Shown: positions 33,698 through 42,903 of the stretch, one piece after another
Numbering within the stretch: position 1 is the first letter of the stretch
Layout: every line of letters starts with the position of its first letter
Source: JBQTGK01 sp052400665
GTDB lineage: Bacteria > Bacteroidota > Bacteroidia > Bacteroidales > Marinifilaceae
Direction: 5' to 3' (one strand)
NCBI GenBank assembly: GCA_052400665.1
Contig: JBQTGK010000003.1
Length of the DNA stretch: 64,000 nt
The notes under the pieces: model-generated
Database searches by the model: none
Told to the model about the DNA's origin: nothing
The model's input: the letters and a program-made list of their open reading frames with translations, nothing else
Made by a program: the position numbers and the translations under genes

Positions 33698-34600
33698 ATG
33701 AACAAAACAAAGGCATGGATACATGCATTTAGATTGAGGACTTTACCTTTAGCACTTTCTAATATATTTTTAGGTAGCCTTCTGGCTGCATCCGATGGGG
33801 TTTTTGGTATTAAAATATTTGTTTTAGCAATGCTAACCACTCTTTTTTTGCAAGTTTTATCAAATTTGGCCAACGATTTGGGAGACTCTATTTCGGGTGC
33901 TGATAATGAGAATAGAGTTGGTCCGGAACGTGCAGTGCAAAGTGGAATTATTAGTAAGAAGGAAATGATTCGTATGGTAATTGTTTTTGTTTTCTTAAGT
34001 TTTGTAACGGGTTTGTATTTGCTATGGGAGGCATTACAATTGTTAAATTATACTCAGGCTTTTCTTATGCTTGGCTTAGGTGTTTTAGCAATTGGCGCAG
34101 CAATTAATTACACAGTAGGAAAAAATCCTTATGGTTATAATGGTTTTGGAGATTTACTGGTTTTTTTGTTTTTTGGATTGGCAGGTGTTTTAGGTACATA
34201 TTTTTTGCATACCGGAACTTTAAACTGGACTTTGCTTTTGCCGGCTACTTCGCTTGGATTGTTAAGTGTTGGCGTATTAAATTTAAATAATATGCGCGAT
34301 GTAGAAAATGATACCAAGCACGGAAAACGAACTTTAGTCGTTAAAATAGGATCAGCTAAAGCTAGAATTTATCATCTTTTTTTAATTGTAATTGCAATGA
34401 GTGCAGCTTGCATTTATGTTTTATTGCATTGGACTAATTCATTTCAATTTCTGTTTCTAATTAGCTTTCCTCCTTTAATTCAAAACATAAGGGTTGTTTT
34501 AAAAAATACCGAAGCTCAAAAATTAGATCCTGAACTAAAAAAATTAGCTTTCTCTGCTTTGTTGTTTAGTTTAAGTTTTGGTATAGGACTTATTTTATAA
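33698..34600 (+). CDS. menA: 1,4-Dihydroxy-2-naphthoate polyprenyltransferase
   Basis: A 300-aa UbiA-family membrane enzyme with about nine helices that attaches the isoprenoid chain to DHNA. The prenyl diphosphate site is NLANDLGDSISGAD (about residues 56-69), a NDxxD-type motif, and the second Asp-rich motif is NNMRDVENDTKHGKRTL (about 197-213). The N-terminus AWIHAFRLRTLPLALSNIFLG is typical of MenA. It leads the second men cluster; menC follows after 49 bp. Confidence 0.95.
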   Translation: MNKTKAWIHAFRLRTLPLALSNIFLGSLLAASDGVFGIKIFVLAMLTTLFLQVLSNLANDLGDSISGADNENRVGPERAVQSGIISKKEMIRMVIVFVFLSFVTGLYLLWEALQLLNYTQAFLMLGLGVLAIGAAINYTVGKNPYGYNGFGDLLVFLFFGLAGVLGTYFLHTGTLNWTLLLPATSLGLLSVGVLNLNNMRDVENDTKHGKRTLVVKIGSAKARIYHLFLIVIAMSAACIYVLLHWTNSFQFLFLISFPPLIQNIRVVLKNTEAQKLDPELKKLAFSALLFSLSFGIGLIL

Positions 34601-34649
34601 ACATAAAAAAGATTTATTGTCTCATATTTAACTTCATATCTAAATAAAA

Positions 34650-35693
34650 ATGCTTAAAGCAGATTATAGTTATTATCCACTAAAATTTAAGCAAGCAAGT
34701 GGAACTTCGCGGGGAATTTTAACAGAAAAAGATTCCTGGTTTATTCGAATTTGGGATGATAGAAATCCTGAGATCAAAGGAGTGGGGGAATGCTCTATTA
34801 TTAAAGGTTTAAGCCCTGATAATCGTGAGGGGTATGTTGAGAAAATTAAAGAGGTATGTGATCAGATTGATGATTTTTGGTATTATCTGGAAGAAGGATT
34901 GAAGGAATGGCCTTCCATATATTTTGCTTTGGAAACCGCATTTCTCGATTTTAAATCGGCGGGAAGCAAAATATTATTTCCATCTGATTTTACCAATGGT
35001 AAAGCACAAATTCCAATAAATGGTTTGGTTTGGATGGGTGATTCATTATTTATGAAAGAACAAATTCAGGCTAAGCTGGAAATTGGTTTTGATTGTATTA
35101 AAATGAAAATTGGGGCAATTAATTTTGAGGAAGAACTGCAACTTCTGGAAATTATTCGTAATGATTTTGGTGCCGATAAAGTTGAATTGCGTGTTGATGC
35201 CAATGGGGCTTTTGCTCCAGAATTGGCAATGGAAAAATTAAATGCACTGGCGCAATTTGATTTGCATTCGATTGAGCAACCCATAAAGCAAGGACAAATT
35301 AAAGAAATGGCTGCATTGTGTGCAAAAACTCCTTTGCCAATTGCTTTAGATGAGGAGTTAATAGGCATATATAATTTTCAGGATAAGGCGAATTTGTTAG
35401 ATCAAATAAAGCCTCAGTATATTATTTTAAAACCTAGTTTACTGGGCGGAATAAAAGGAAGCAAGGAGTGGATTGATTTGGCCGAGGAAAGAAAAATTCC
35501 CTGGTGGATTACATCGGCACTGGAGTCAAATATTGGTTTAAATGCGATTGCTCAATGGACGTATACGCTTAAAAATAAAATGCCTCAAGGTTTGGGAACA
35601 GGACAAATATATACCAACAATATTACATCTCCTTTGTTTATGGATAAAGGCTTTTTAGCTTACGATAAAAGTTTAAAGTGGGAGAAAATCTGA
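34650..35693 (+). CDS. menC: o-Succinylbenzoate synthase (enolase superfamily)
   Basis: A 347-aa enolase-superfamily dehydratase. CIKMKIGAINFEEEL carries the catalytic KxK (about residues 151-153); LRVDANGAF gives the first metal Asp, SIEQPIKQG the Glu and IALDEEL the Asp/Glu, and KPSLLGGIKG has the second catalytic Lys. It makes o-succinylbenzoate from SHCHC. The menE start codon follows 1 bp after its stop codon. Confidence 0.93.
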   Translation: MLKADYSYYPLKFKQASGTSRGILTEKDSWFIRIWDDRNPEIKGVGECSIIKGLSPDNREGYVEKIKEVCDQIDDFWYYLEEGLKEWPSIYFALETAFLDFKSAGSKILFPSDFTNGKAQIPINGLVWMGDSLFMKEQIQAKLEIGFDCIKMKIGAINFEEELQLLEIIRNDFGADKVELRVDANGAFAPELAMEKLNALAQFDLHSIEQPIKQGQIKEMAALCAKTPLPIALDEELIGIYNFQDKANLLDQIKPQYIILKPSLLGGIKGSKEWIDLAEERKIPWWITSALESNIGLNAIAQWTYTLKNKMPQGLGTGQIYTNNITSPLFMDKGFLAYDKSLKWEKI

Positions 35694-35694
35694 G

Positions 35695-36771
35695 ATGAAC
35701 AGCGAACTTACAATTAATGGGATACATTACAACAAGGAAGAACTGAGTATCTATTGTGACAATATAATTTCTAATTCCCTTAATGAATGGGAATGTGATT
35801 ATTGCAGGTTTATTCAGGAGTGGATGAATAATTCAGATTTTGTTCATGCTAAAACATCTGGGTCCACAGGTGTTCCAAAACAAATAATCCTTTCCAAACA
35901 AAAAATGATAAATTCGGCTCGTTTAACGGGCGAATTTTTTGAATTTTCTAAAAGACAAACTGCATTACTCTGTTTATCGACAAATTTTATTGCCGGAAAA
36001 ATGATGCTGGTGCGAGCTTTCGAATGGCAGTTGAATCTTATCCCTGTTGAACCTAATGGCCATCCGCTAAAATATGTGAGTCGAAATATCGATTTTGCAG
36101 CTATGATTCCTTTACAGGTGAAAAATTCCTTATCCGAAAACTCAGGATTAGAGCATATAAAAAACCTGTTAATTGGTGGCGGAGCTGTTGATAATCATCT
36201 TGAAGATAGTTTACAGCTTTTAAAAACTCACTGTTTTGTGGGATATGGTATGACTGAAACGGTTTCGCATGTAGCTCTCCGAAGTTTGAATGGACCTAAT
36301 AAATCTGCTTCATATTATGCAATGGGTAATGCCGAATTTTCAACTGATAATCGTGGTTGTTTGTGTATAAGTTCACCATTAATAGTAGAACAAAAATTGC
36401 TTACCAACGATATGGTTGAACTTATTAGTAAGAAAGAATTTAAGTGGTTGGGACGTTTCGATAATGTAATTAATTCGGGAGGAATAAAATTATTTCCCGA
36501 GCAAATTGAGGCAAAACTGCAGGATTTAATAGAAGAACCTTTTTTTCTTGCAGGTATACCCGATAATCATTTAGGCGAAAAATTAATTTTGCTAATAGAG
36601 AGTCCTACAGCTGAAGCCAGGAAAAAAGAAGAATTGATCAGGCAAATAAAAAGCCTGTTCGATAAATTCGAACAGGCTCGGGAAATATTTTATGTTCCAA
36701 AGTTCAAAAGAACATTAACAGGAAAAATTCAGCGTGAAGTAACTTTACTGACATCTAAGCTTTCAAGATAA
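35695..36771 (+). CDS. menE: o-Succinylbenzoate-CoA ligase
   Basis: A 358-aa acyl-CoA synthetase of the short MenE type found in Bacteroidota. It has the ANL P-loop-like AKTSGSTGVPKQIILSK (about residues 54-70), VGYGMTETVSHVALRS (A5 motif), LGRFDNVINSGGIKLFPEQIE (A7/A8 hinge) and the C-terminal Lys in FKRTLTGKIQRE. It activates OSB with ATP and CoA for MenB. The end of the gene overlaps a convergent minus-strand gene by 43 bp. Confidence 0.93.
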   Translation: MNSELTINGIHYNKEELSIYCDNIISNSLNEWECDYCRFIQEWMNNSDFVHAKTSGSTGVPKQIILSKQKMINSARLTGEFFEFSKRQTALLCLSTNFIAGKMMLVRAFEWQLNLIPVEPNGHPLKYVSRNIDFAAMIPLQVKNSLSENSGLEHIKNLLIGGGAVDNHLEDSLQLLKTHCFVGYGMTETVSHVALRSLNGPNKSASYYAMGNAEFSTDNRGCLCISSPLIVEQKLLTNDMVELISKKEFKWLGRFDNVINSGGIKLFPEQIEAKLQDLIEEPFFLAGIPDNHLGEKLILLIESPTAEARKKEELIRQIKSLFDKFEQAREIFYVPKFKRTLTGKIQREVTLLTSKLSR

Positions 36772-37418
36772 GTAACCAATTGCACTAAAGCTTTCGATTC
36801 TTTCCAACTATAATTGTTTTTTTTCATAAACGAATTTGCGAAAGCTTCTTTTCCTTTGTAAATATTAATAATTTCAGATTTTAAAGAATTTACTTTTTTA
36901 GGAAAATTTCCGTCTGCTTCAACAAAAAATACATTTTTGATATTCCATCCTGATGTTTCAGAACTGGACTTTTTAATAGAATATTTAATGTATAAATTTT
37001 TATTTCCTGCATGTATCTTTTGAAGATAACCATTTAAGGAATCACCCTTTAAAAGGTACTTTTTAAATACAAATAAATTTCCGTCAATCTCAACTTCTGA
37101 AAGTTTCCTGGGAAAAGAGATCCTTCCATATTGCTTATTAATTTTACATTCTATTACTTCTTCAGAAATATTATATCGAATTCCTTCGGGCGTAATTGTT
37201 CCCTTGGTTTTGGTGATAATTTTACCTGATTTAAAATTTTGATTAAGATAACAGATAGGTGAATTAACCGAGGTTTTAGATAAGTGCGTTGGAACAAAGT
37301 ATTGCAAAATACCATAAGTTGGATATTGCAATTTGTGAATTGCTTTATCTGCACTAAAGCCTTGATTTATAGGTGTAAAAAAGAAAAAGAAAGATAGGAA
37401 TAGTATAATCTTAGTCAT
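36729..37418 (-). CDS. Hypothetical exported protein, 229 aa
   Basis: The signal peptide is MTKIILFLSFFFFFTPINQG; cleavage after GFSA is likely. The mature part is beta-rich with basic residues, for example IPEGIRYNISEE-like TPEGIRYNISEEVIECKIN and LFVFKKYLLKGDSLNGYL. I recognise no family. It is likely periplasmic or surface-attached. It runs convergently into menE and overlaps its last 43 bp, an arrangement that could affect the 3' ends of both mRNAs. Confidence 0.7.
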   Translation of the reverse strand: MTKIILFLSFFFFFTPINQGFSADKAIHKLQYPTYGILQYFVPTHLSKTSVNSPICYLNQNFKSGKIITKTKGTITPEGIRYNISEEVIECKINKQYGRISFPRKLSEVEIDGNLFVFKKYLLKGDSLNGYLQKIHAGNKNLYIKYSIKKSSSETSGWNIKNVFFVEADGNFPKKVNSLKSEIINIYKGKEAFANSFMKKNNYSWKESKALVQLVTYLESLDVSKVTSR

Positions 37419-37573
37419 AAAGTAAATTTTTTGGTTAATAGAAGGTGAAAATACATATTAATTGAATCCAGTTAGCGTTAATGGTATTTGTTTTGATTAG
37501 GAAATCTATTTACTGTTCCGCAAACGAGTGTATACCTTAGAAAGCAAAAAAATGTCTGTTTTGACTTATTATC

Positions 37574-38200
37574 TTATTTTAATTTATTTTTAAATACTTG
37601 TTTAAATTTTTCCATTTTCGGTTGAATTACAAATCTACAATATGCTTGATTTGAGTTGTTTTGAAAATAATCCTGGTGGTAGTTTTCGGCAGGATAGAAT
37701 TGAGATTGCTCTGTAATTTCAGTAACAATTGGATTATCCCAGGCACCAGATTTATCCAGTTCTTTTTTATAGACTTCGGCGAGTTGCTTTTGTCGATCAG
37801 AATGGTAAAAGATAACAGACCTGTATTGCGTTCCTCTGTCTGCACCCTGACGATTTAAAGTTGTTGGATTATGTGTTTGCCAGAATACCTCAAGCAGTTC
37901 ATCGTAACTAATAATAGTGGAATCGTAACTGATTTGACAAACTTCGGCATGTCCCGTTTCGCCACTACAAATTTCTTTATAACTTGGGTTTTGTGTTTCT
38001 CCTCCCATATATCCTGATACCACCTTTTCAACTCCCTTTAATTCCTGAAACAATGCTTCAACGCACCAAAAGCATCCAGCTCCAAATGTTGCTGTATTTA
38101 TATTAGTCGTTTCTTTTTTATTCATATCATGATTTTCTTTATTTGTTGAACTAGTAAATCCAGAAAAAAACAGGCAAAATATTATTATTAATTTATTCAT
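37574..38200 (-). CDS. msrA: Peptide-methionine (S)-S-oxide reductase, exported
   Basis: A 208-aa MsrA. The active-site motif GAGCFWCVEALFQ (about residues 40-52) has the catalytic Cys; VVSGYMGGETQNPSYKEICSGETGHAEV and HNPTTLNRQGADRGTQYRS are family signatures. The N-terminus (MNKLIIIFCLFFSGFTSSTN) is a signal sequence, so this copy protects periplasmic or envelope proteins. It reduces Met-(S)-sulfoxide with thioredoxin-like donors. It is monocistronic; no msrB is adjacent. Confidence 0.93.
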   Translation of the reverse strand: MNKLIIIFCLFFSGFTSSTNKENHDMNKKETTNINTATFGAGCFWCVEALFQELKGVEKVVSGYMGGETQNPSYKEICSGETGHAEVCQISYDSTIISYDELLEVFWQTHNPTTLNRQGADRGTQYRSVIFYHSDRQKQLAEVYKKELDKSGAWDNPIVTEITEQSQFYPAENYHQDYFQNNSNQAYCRFVIQPKMEKFKQVFKNKLK

Positions 38201-38435
38201 CTGTACTTAATTTAAGCTCTTATTTATATTCATTCTTAATGTACTTAAATCATTGTTGTAATCAAAATTAAGATTTGCTATATTTTGTATTTATTTAATT
38301 TTTAAAGTGAATTGTGATTTATTAATGATTTATAAGTAGTAGGAGAGCATGTAAAATACTATGATATATATTGATAATTTGATACTTTGTATATATCTTT
38401 TAAGATTTGATATATTAAAACAAGTTGTTTATTTT

Positions 38436-39143
38436 ATGTGTACTTTAACTTTTATACCATTAGACAAGCATAACTATTTATTTACAACCAATAGAGACGA
38501 AATGCCTGCTCGGGAGGCTGGTTTGCCTGTAAATAATTTAGTAAATGGTGCGAGAGTTTTATATCCGGAAGATAAAAAAGAAAAAGGAACCTGGATTTTG
38601 TGTACGGTTACTTTTTCTATGTGCCTTTTAAATGGTGCTTTTAATAAACATGAAAGTAATCCGCCCTATAAAATAAGTCGGGGAAAAGTAATGTTGGAAT
38701 TTTTAAATTATAATTCAACTTTAGATTTTATATTGAATTACAATTTTGATGGTGTTGAGCCATTCACAATTGTAATTATCCGATCGGATAGGGAACTTAT
38801 GCTAGAAGAATTGCGTTGGGATGGCTCTAATTTCCATTACAGGAATTTAGATTCTCAAAAACCTGCACTATGGGCTTCCTGTGTATTATTTGATGATGAA
38901 AATCAGAATTTGAGGCGAATCAAGTTTAGGAATTGGCTTGCAGGAAGTGATTTTTCGCAGGAATCAGTATTAAACTTTCATAAAAATATGGGAATTGATG
39001 ATTTGTTGAATACGACGTTAATAAATAGTGAAAATAAAGTGCAAACACTTAGTATAACACAAATCCGAAAATCGGATAAAAAATTAGCAATGTATTATGA
39101 AAATCTTTTAGAAGATAAAAAAGTAGAAGTTGCTTTAAAGTAA
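38436..39143 (+). CDS. NRDE-family (TANGO2-like) protein
   Basis: About 235 aa from an inner ATG. The family begins MCTLTFIP with Cys2 as a likely N-terminal nucleophile, then TTNRDEMPAREAG carries the name-giving N-R-D-E motif. The upstream in-frame ATG (25 codons earlier) would place an atypical hydrophobic stretch before this and is not preferred. NRDE proteins are predicted Ntn-type hydrolases of unknown substrate, linked to haem or lipid handling in eukaryotes. It is monocistronic and convergent with pckA. Confidence 0.85.
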   Translation: MCTLTFIPLDKHNYLFTTNRDEMPAREAGLPVNNLVNGARVLYPEDKKEKGTWILCTVTFSMCLLNGAFNKHESNPPYKISRGKVMLEFLNYNSTLDFILNYNFDGVEPFTIVIIRSDRELMLEELRWDGSNFHYRNLDSQKPALWASCVLFDDENQNLRRIKFRNWLAGSDFSQESVLNFHKNMGIDDLLNTTLINSENKVQTLSITQIRKSDKKLAMYYENLLEDKKVEVALK

Positions 39144-39172
39144 ACAAGAGCTTTTTTTTAAGCTCTTGTTTA
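39142..39172. terminator. Hairpin between convergent NRDE and pckA genes
   Basis: AAACAAGAGCTT/AAGCTCTTGTTT perfect 12-bp stem. It serves both directions, although the flanking T tracts are weak. Confidence 0.6.
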
Positions 39173-39186
39173 TTCTCTAAATTCTA

Positions 39187-40845
39187 TTATTTACCAGGAC
39201 ATTGCATTATAATCTCGGCTTTTATGTTTTGTTCTCCGTAAGCTTTATCAAAATTATCAGAGAATTGTTTAGCTAATTTTAATGCAGTTTTTTTGTACTT
39301 TTTAGCATCTTCCCATGTGTTTATTGGGTTTAACATTTCGCTGGGCACATTTTCACAAGCTTTTGGAATGTCTAAATGAAATAAATCATCTTTAATAAAC
39401 TCACCTCCGTTTAAATTTCCATTAAGAGCAGCCTCAACCATTGCTCTGGTGTATTTAAGTTTAATTCTTGATCCGGTTCCATAAGATCCACCGCTCCATC
39501 CGGTATTAATAAGGAATACATTTGTATTATGCTTATCCATTTTATCGCCTAGCATTTCGGCATAAATACTAGGATTACAAGGCATAAATGGTTGCCCAAA
39601 GAAACGAGAGAATGTAGCTTGTGGTTCGGTAACTCCAGTTTCTGTACCTGCTAATTTTGATGTATATCCCATAAGGAACCAAAGCATAGCTTGTTCTTTG
39701 CTCAATTTTGAGATTGGAGGCAATACTCCGTATGCATCGGCAGTAAGGAATAAAATTGTAGTTGGATTACCAGAAGTAGAACTTTCTTTTATGTTTTTTA
39801 AAAATGTAAGCGGGTAACTTGCTCTCGAGTTTGGAGTATATCTATCGTCAAAGAAATCAATTTCTCCATTTGGATACATCATTGCATTTTCTAGAATAGC
39901 ACCATGTTTAGTGTATTCTGCGTTGTGCATTACAGCATCGTAAATTTCAGGTTCGTTTTCAGGCTTAATATCTATCATTTTAGCATAGCAGCCGTTTTCA
40001 AAGTTAAATATGCCATTATCACTCCAGCCATGCTCATCGTCGCCCAATAAGGCTCTGTGTGGATCTGCAGATAGTGTTGTTTTTCCTGTTCCCGATAAGC
40101 CTAATAAAAGAGCAGAATCGCCATTTTTACCTTCGTTTGCCGAACAATGTAAAGGTAAAACACCTTTAAATGGTAAATAATAATTCATAACGGTAAACAT
40201 GAGTTTTTTAATTGAACCCATATAGGCAGAACCAAATACGATTCCAATTTTTTTGTCGAAATCAACTACTACGCAGATATCTGAAGTATCTCCATTGGGT
40301 AAATTGCGAACTAAACCTTTATAGCGGTCTTTATTGAGTTTATTTTTTGGTAAAGCTATTAAATGAAATTCATCATCAGCAAAAACCGAATTTTTAATAT
40401 CCGAAGGTATAGGTCTAAACATGTTGTCAACAAAAACCTGACTCAAGGTATTGTCGCAAATTGTTTTTACTGGTAATGCGAACTTAGAATCTGCCCCAAT
40501 TACCCTATCGGTAACGTAAATGGTTTCTTTGTTTGCAATAACTTCAAGTGCATCCTCAAAAATCATTGTAAAGGTATGTTCATTCATACCGATATTATTT
40601 GGGGATGACCAATCGATATTAAAATCACTTTCAGGGTTTTTCACAATATATGTATCCTTAGGGCTTCTTCCTGTTGAGCAAGCCGGAGTCCATGTTGCTA
40701 ATGTTCCATTTGGGGTTAATATTGCATCTTTATTTTCTACAGCCCGAGAAATGAGAATTTCCCTTGGAAGATTCTCTTGAATGTTAGAATGTTTTTTTAA
40801 TGATTTTTTTAACTTTTCAATCATACTTGTTTCAATAACGTTCAT
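39187..40845 (-). CDS. pckA: Phosphoenolpyruvate carboxykinase (ATP type)
   Basis: About 552 aa. An upstream TTG would add ten residues, but the ATG giving MNVIETSMIEKLKKSLKKH is preferred. It has the kinase-1a P-loop LLGLSGTGKTTLSADP, then DDEHGW (metal Asp pair), the active-site ACSTGRSPKDTYIV near residue 57 and FGSAYMGSIKKLMF. It catalyses oxaloacetate + ATP to PEP + CO2, for gluconeogenesis from lactate or, in anaerobes, CO2 fixation toward succinate. The predicted PPi-type enzyme in the window performs the same conversion with phosphate/PPi. Confidence 0.96.
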   Translation of the reverse strand: MNVIETSMIEKLKKSLKKHSNIQENLPREILISRAVENKDAILTPNGTLATWTPACSTGRSPKDTYIVKNPESDFNIDWSSPNNIGMNEHTFTMIFEDALEVIANKETIYVTDRVIGADSKFALPVKTICDNTLSQVFVDNMFRPIPSDIKNSVFADDEFHLIALPKNKLNKDRYKGLVRNLPNGDTSDICVVVDFDKKIGIVFGSAYMGSIKKLMFTVMNYYLPFKGVLPLHCSANEGKNGDSALLLGLSGTGKTTLSADPHRALLGDDEHGWSDNGIFNFENGCYAKMIDIKPENEPEIYDAVMHNAEYTKHGAILENAMMYPNGEIDFFDDRYTPNSRASYPLTFLKNIKESSTSGNPTTILFLTADAYGVLPPISKLSKEQAMLWFLMGYTSKLAGTETGVTEPQATFSRFFGQPFMPCNPSIYAEMLGDKMDKHNTNVFLINTGWSGGSYGTGSRIKLKYTRAMVEAALNGNLNGGEFIKDDLFHLDIPKACENVPSEMLNPINTWEDAKKYKKTALKLAKQFSDNFDKAYGEQNIKAEIIMQCPGK

Positions 40846-41171
40846 TTGGCATATAATTTTGGTTTGGAGGATCAAAAGTATGATACTGTATGAATAAATC
40901 CTACCAGAATAAAATTTTTTCTAATTTTTTAATGTATTGTTTTTCAGGAAGTTTTACTACCTTTATCATGGGGAAGATTGATCTAGGGTCCATGAATTGT
41001 ATGATTTTTAGAAATTTTTCCCATATCTTTTGTTTAAGATAATTATTTCTTTCTATTGAAATACAAACGTTTGCAATAACGTTAGATCATATAAATAGGA
41101 CAAATATTATGCAATATTTGAAGTAAGTTTGAGTAGGTAATTTTGTGTCTAAAATCAACATTGAAGTTATA
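40846..41171. other. Leader and promoter region of pckA
   Basis: No gene. It includes CAAACGTTTG (41064-41073), a perfect 10-bp palindrome, followed by a second AACGTT 16 bp later, about 220 bp upstream of the pckA ATG: a possible LacI-type site, weakly supported. No exact promoter boxes were found. Confidence 0.35.
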
Positions 41172-41204
41172 AAAAAACCTCCAAAACGAAAGTTTTGGAG
41201 GTTT
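41172..41204 (-). terminator. Terminator of the tyrosine recombinase gene
   Basis: AAACCTCCAAAAC-GAAA-GTTTTGGAGGTTT, a perfect 13-bp stem; on the minus strand followed by a run of T. Confidence 0.9.
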
Positions 41205-41258
41205 AAAAATAATAATATTTTAAATTCCTGTAAAAAAACAGGTAAGGGGCTAAATTAA

Positions 41259-42164
41259 TTAGTCTTTAGATCTTGGATGAAAGTTTTTAATAGTTTCTTT
41301 TAAATACTCTCTATCCAAATGAGTGTAAATTTCAGTTGTAAGAATAGATTCGTGACCTAACATTTCTTGAACAGCCCTTAAATCAGCACCACCTTCAACA
41401 AGATGAGAAGCAAATGAGTGACGGAAAGTGTGAGGAGAAACATTTTTCTTTAAACCTACTTTTTTCGAAAGGTTCTTAATAATCGTAAAAATCATTACTC
41501 GAGACAATTTTCTTCCTCTTCTGTTCAAGAAAAGAATATCTTCACTGTCTTTATCTATATTTAATTTACCACGATAGTTTTTAAGATATAATTTAATTTC
41601 CTTTTTAGCTTTTTTTCCAATTGGAATTAAACGCTCTTTGTTTCCTTTACCATGAATTTTAATAAAACCCATGCGAAAATGAAGATTTGAAACACGTAAA
41701 TCAATCAATTCAGATACTCTTAGTCCACAAGAGTATAGAGTTTCAAGAATAGCTCTGTTTCTTTGTCCTTCTGATTTATTCATATCTACAGCCTTAACTA
41801 AGATGTCAATTTCATCTGTAGTTAAAGTATCTGGAAGTTTACGTCCGATTTTTGGAGCTTCTAGTAAAGCTGTAGGATTTTTTTCAATAATTTCTTCAAG
41901 TAATAAATACTTAAAGAATGCTTTTATTCCTGATATTACACGGGCTTGTGTACGAGGACTGGTTCCTGCATCATTAATCCAGGCAACAAAATCTTTTAGA
42001 TGTTGAAGTACCACTTCTTCAGGAGAAACTTCAATATTTTTTTCTCTAAAAAAAGTAGTAAGTTTAGTGATGTCGTTAATGTAAGCATCTACAGAATTCT
42101 TGGAGAGAGACTTCTCCAGAGTCAAGTAGGTCTTAAAATTTTCAATTGTTGTTGTCCAATTCAT
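41259..42164 (-). CDS. Tyrosine recombinase XerC/XerD
   Basis: A 301-aa site-specific recombinase with a SAM-like N-terminal core-binding domain (LTLEKSLSKNSVDAYINDI) and the catalytic domain with Arg in SCGLRVSELIDL, Lys in HGKGNKERLIPIG, H-x-x-R in SPHTFRHSFASHLVEGG and the Tyr nucleophile in LTTEIYTHLD. It resolves chromosome dimers with a partner Xer protein and FtsK, which is also encoded in this window. There is no sign of a mobile element or att site around it. Whether XerC or XerD cannot be decided from the sequence alone. Confidence 0.9.
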   Translation of the reverse strand: MNWTTTIENFKTYLTLEKSLSKNSVDAYINDITKLTTFFREKNIEVSPEEVVLQHLKDFVAWINDAGTSPRTQARVISGIKAFFKYLLLEEIIEKNPTALLEAPKIGRKLPDTLTTDEIDILVKAVDMNKSEGQRNRAILETLYSCGLRVSELIDLRVSNLHFRMGFIKIHGKGNKERLIPIGKKAKKEIKLYLKNYRGKLNIDKDSEDILFLNRRGRKLSRVMIFTIIKNLSKKVGLKKNVSPHTFRHSFASHLVEGGADLRAVQEMLGHESILTTEIYTHLDREYLKETIKNFHPRSKD

Positions 42165-42349
42165 ATTCTTCAGTTTTTAGTATGTAATTTTAATTGTATG
42201 TAATTGCTATATTATTACTAGTTTTACTTTTCAAAAGATAAGATACAAAATATTTATGATAATTCCTGTGTGCAATTTAAAAAAATATTACGTAAGCTTA
42301 CAAGTTTTTGAAGAACTCTTTATGTTTAACCTTTAATTTTTTTGATAAG

Positions 42350-42781
42350 ATGAATTTTTTGATCATAAACGGCCCAAATTTAAATTTACTTGGAGTACGT
42401 GAAAAATCTATATATGGAGAACTTTCCTTTGAATCGTACTTTAAAGATTTAAAAGCACAATATCATAATATTAATCTAGAGTATTATCAATCAAATATTG
42501 AGGGAGAATTAATTAATGAAATTCATCGTGTAGGCTTTAAATATGATGGTATTGTATTAAATGCAGGAGCTTATACACATACTTCAATTGCATTGGCAGA
42601 TGCTATTGCCGCAGTCAATACACCAGTTATCGAAGTTCATATATCTAATGTTCATAAGCGTGAATCATTTAGATCTAAAACTATGATAGGTAAGGATTGC
42701 TTAGGAACAATTGCAGGATTCGGATTAAATTCATACCGATTGGCTATAGAAGCATTACTATTCGGTTTGGATGAAAGGTGA
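42350..42781 (+). CDS. aroQ: 3-Dehydroquinate dehydratase, type II
   Basis: 143 aa from the ATG giving MNFLIINGPNLNLLGVREKSIYG; an upstream TTG would add 14 residues not seen in the family. It carries IINGPNLNLLG at the start, the catalytic Tyr in KSIYG, NAGAYTHTSIALADA, and EVHISNVHKRESFR. This dodecameric shikimate-pathway enzyme makes 3-dehydroshikimate. The chorismate it serves also feeds the men genes nearby. Divergent from the Xer gene. Confidence 0.95.
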   Translation: MNFLIINGPNLNLLGVREKSIYGELSFESYFKDLKAQYHNINLEYYQSNIEGELINEIHRVGFKYDGIVLNAGAYTHTSIALADAIAAVNTPVIEVHISNVHKRESFRSKTMIGKDCLGTIAGFGLNSYRLAIEALLFGLDER

Positions 42782-42862
42782 TTTTTACCGGATAAAGGAT
42801 TTTTTTTACATTCTTATTTTTATGCTATAGAAAATATACTTACTTAGCTCTCTTAAATTGTT

Positions 42863-42870
42863 TATCTTTG
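42863..42870 (+). promoter_or_regulatory. -7 box (TATCTTTG) before the pyruvate kinase gene
   Basis: Exact TAnnTTTG 33 bp before the ATG; the -33 position shows TTAC, a weak match. Confidence 0.5.
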
Positions 42871-42903
42871 TGCAGCCAAAACTAATAATGAAAGAGTATT
42901 TCT

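Noticed and set aside
38361..38435. Upstream ATG of the NRDE gene
   Set aside because: The family needs Met-Cys at the N-terminus; the longer form would bury the likely nucleophile.
40846..40875. TTG start of pckA
   Set aside because: It adds ten residues without family support; the ATG ten codons in fits better.
41259..42164. Phage or island integrase
   Set aside because: Length and motifs are those of housekeeping XerC/D, and no att repeats, tRNA or phage genes are near.
42308..42349. TTG start of aroQ
   Set aside because: Adds 14 hydrophobic residues before the conserved MNFLIINGPNLNLLG start.
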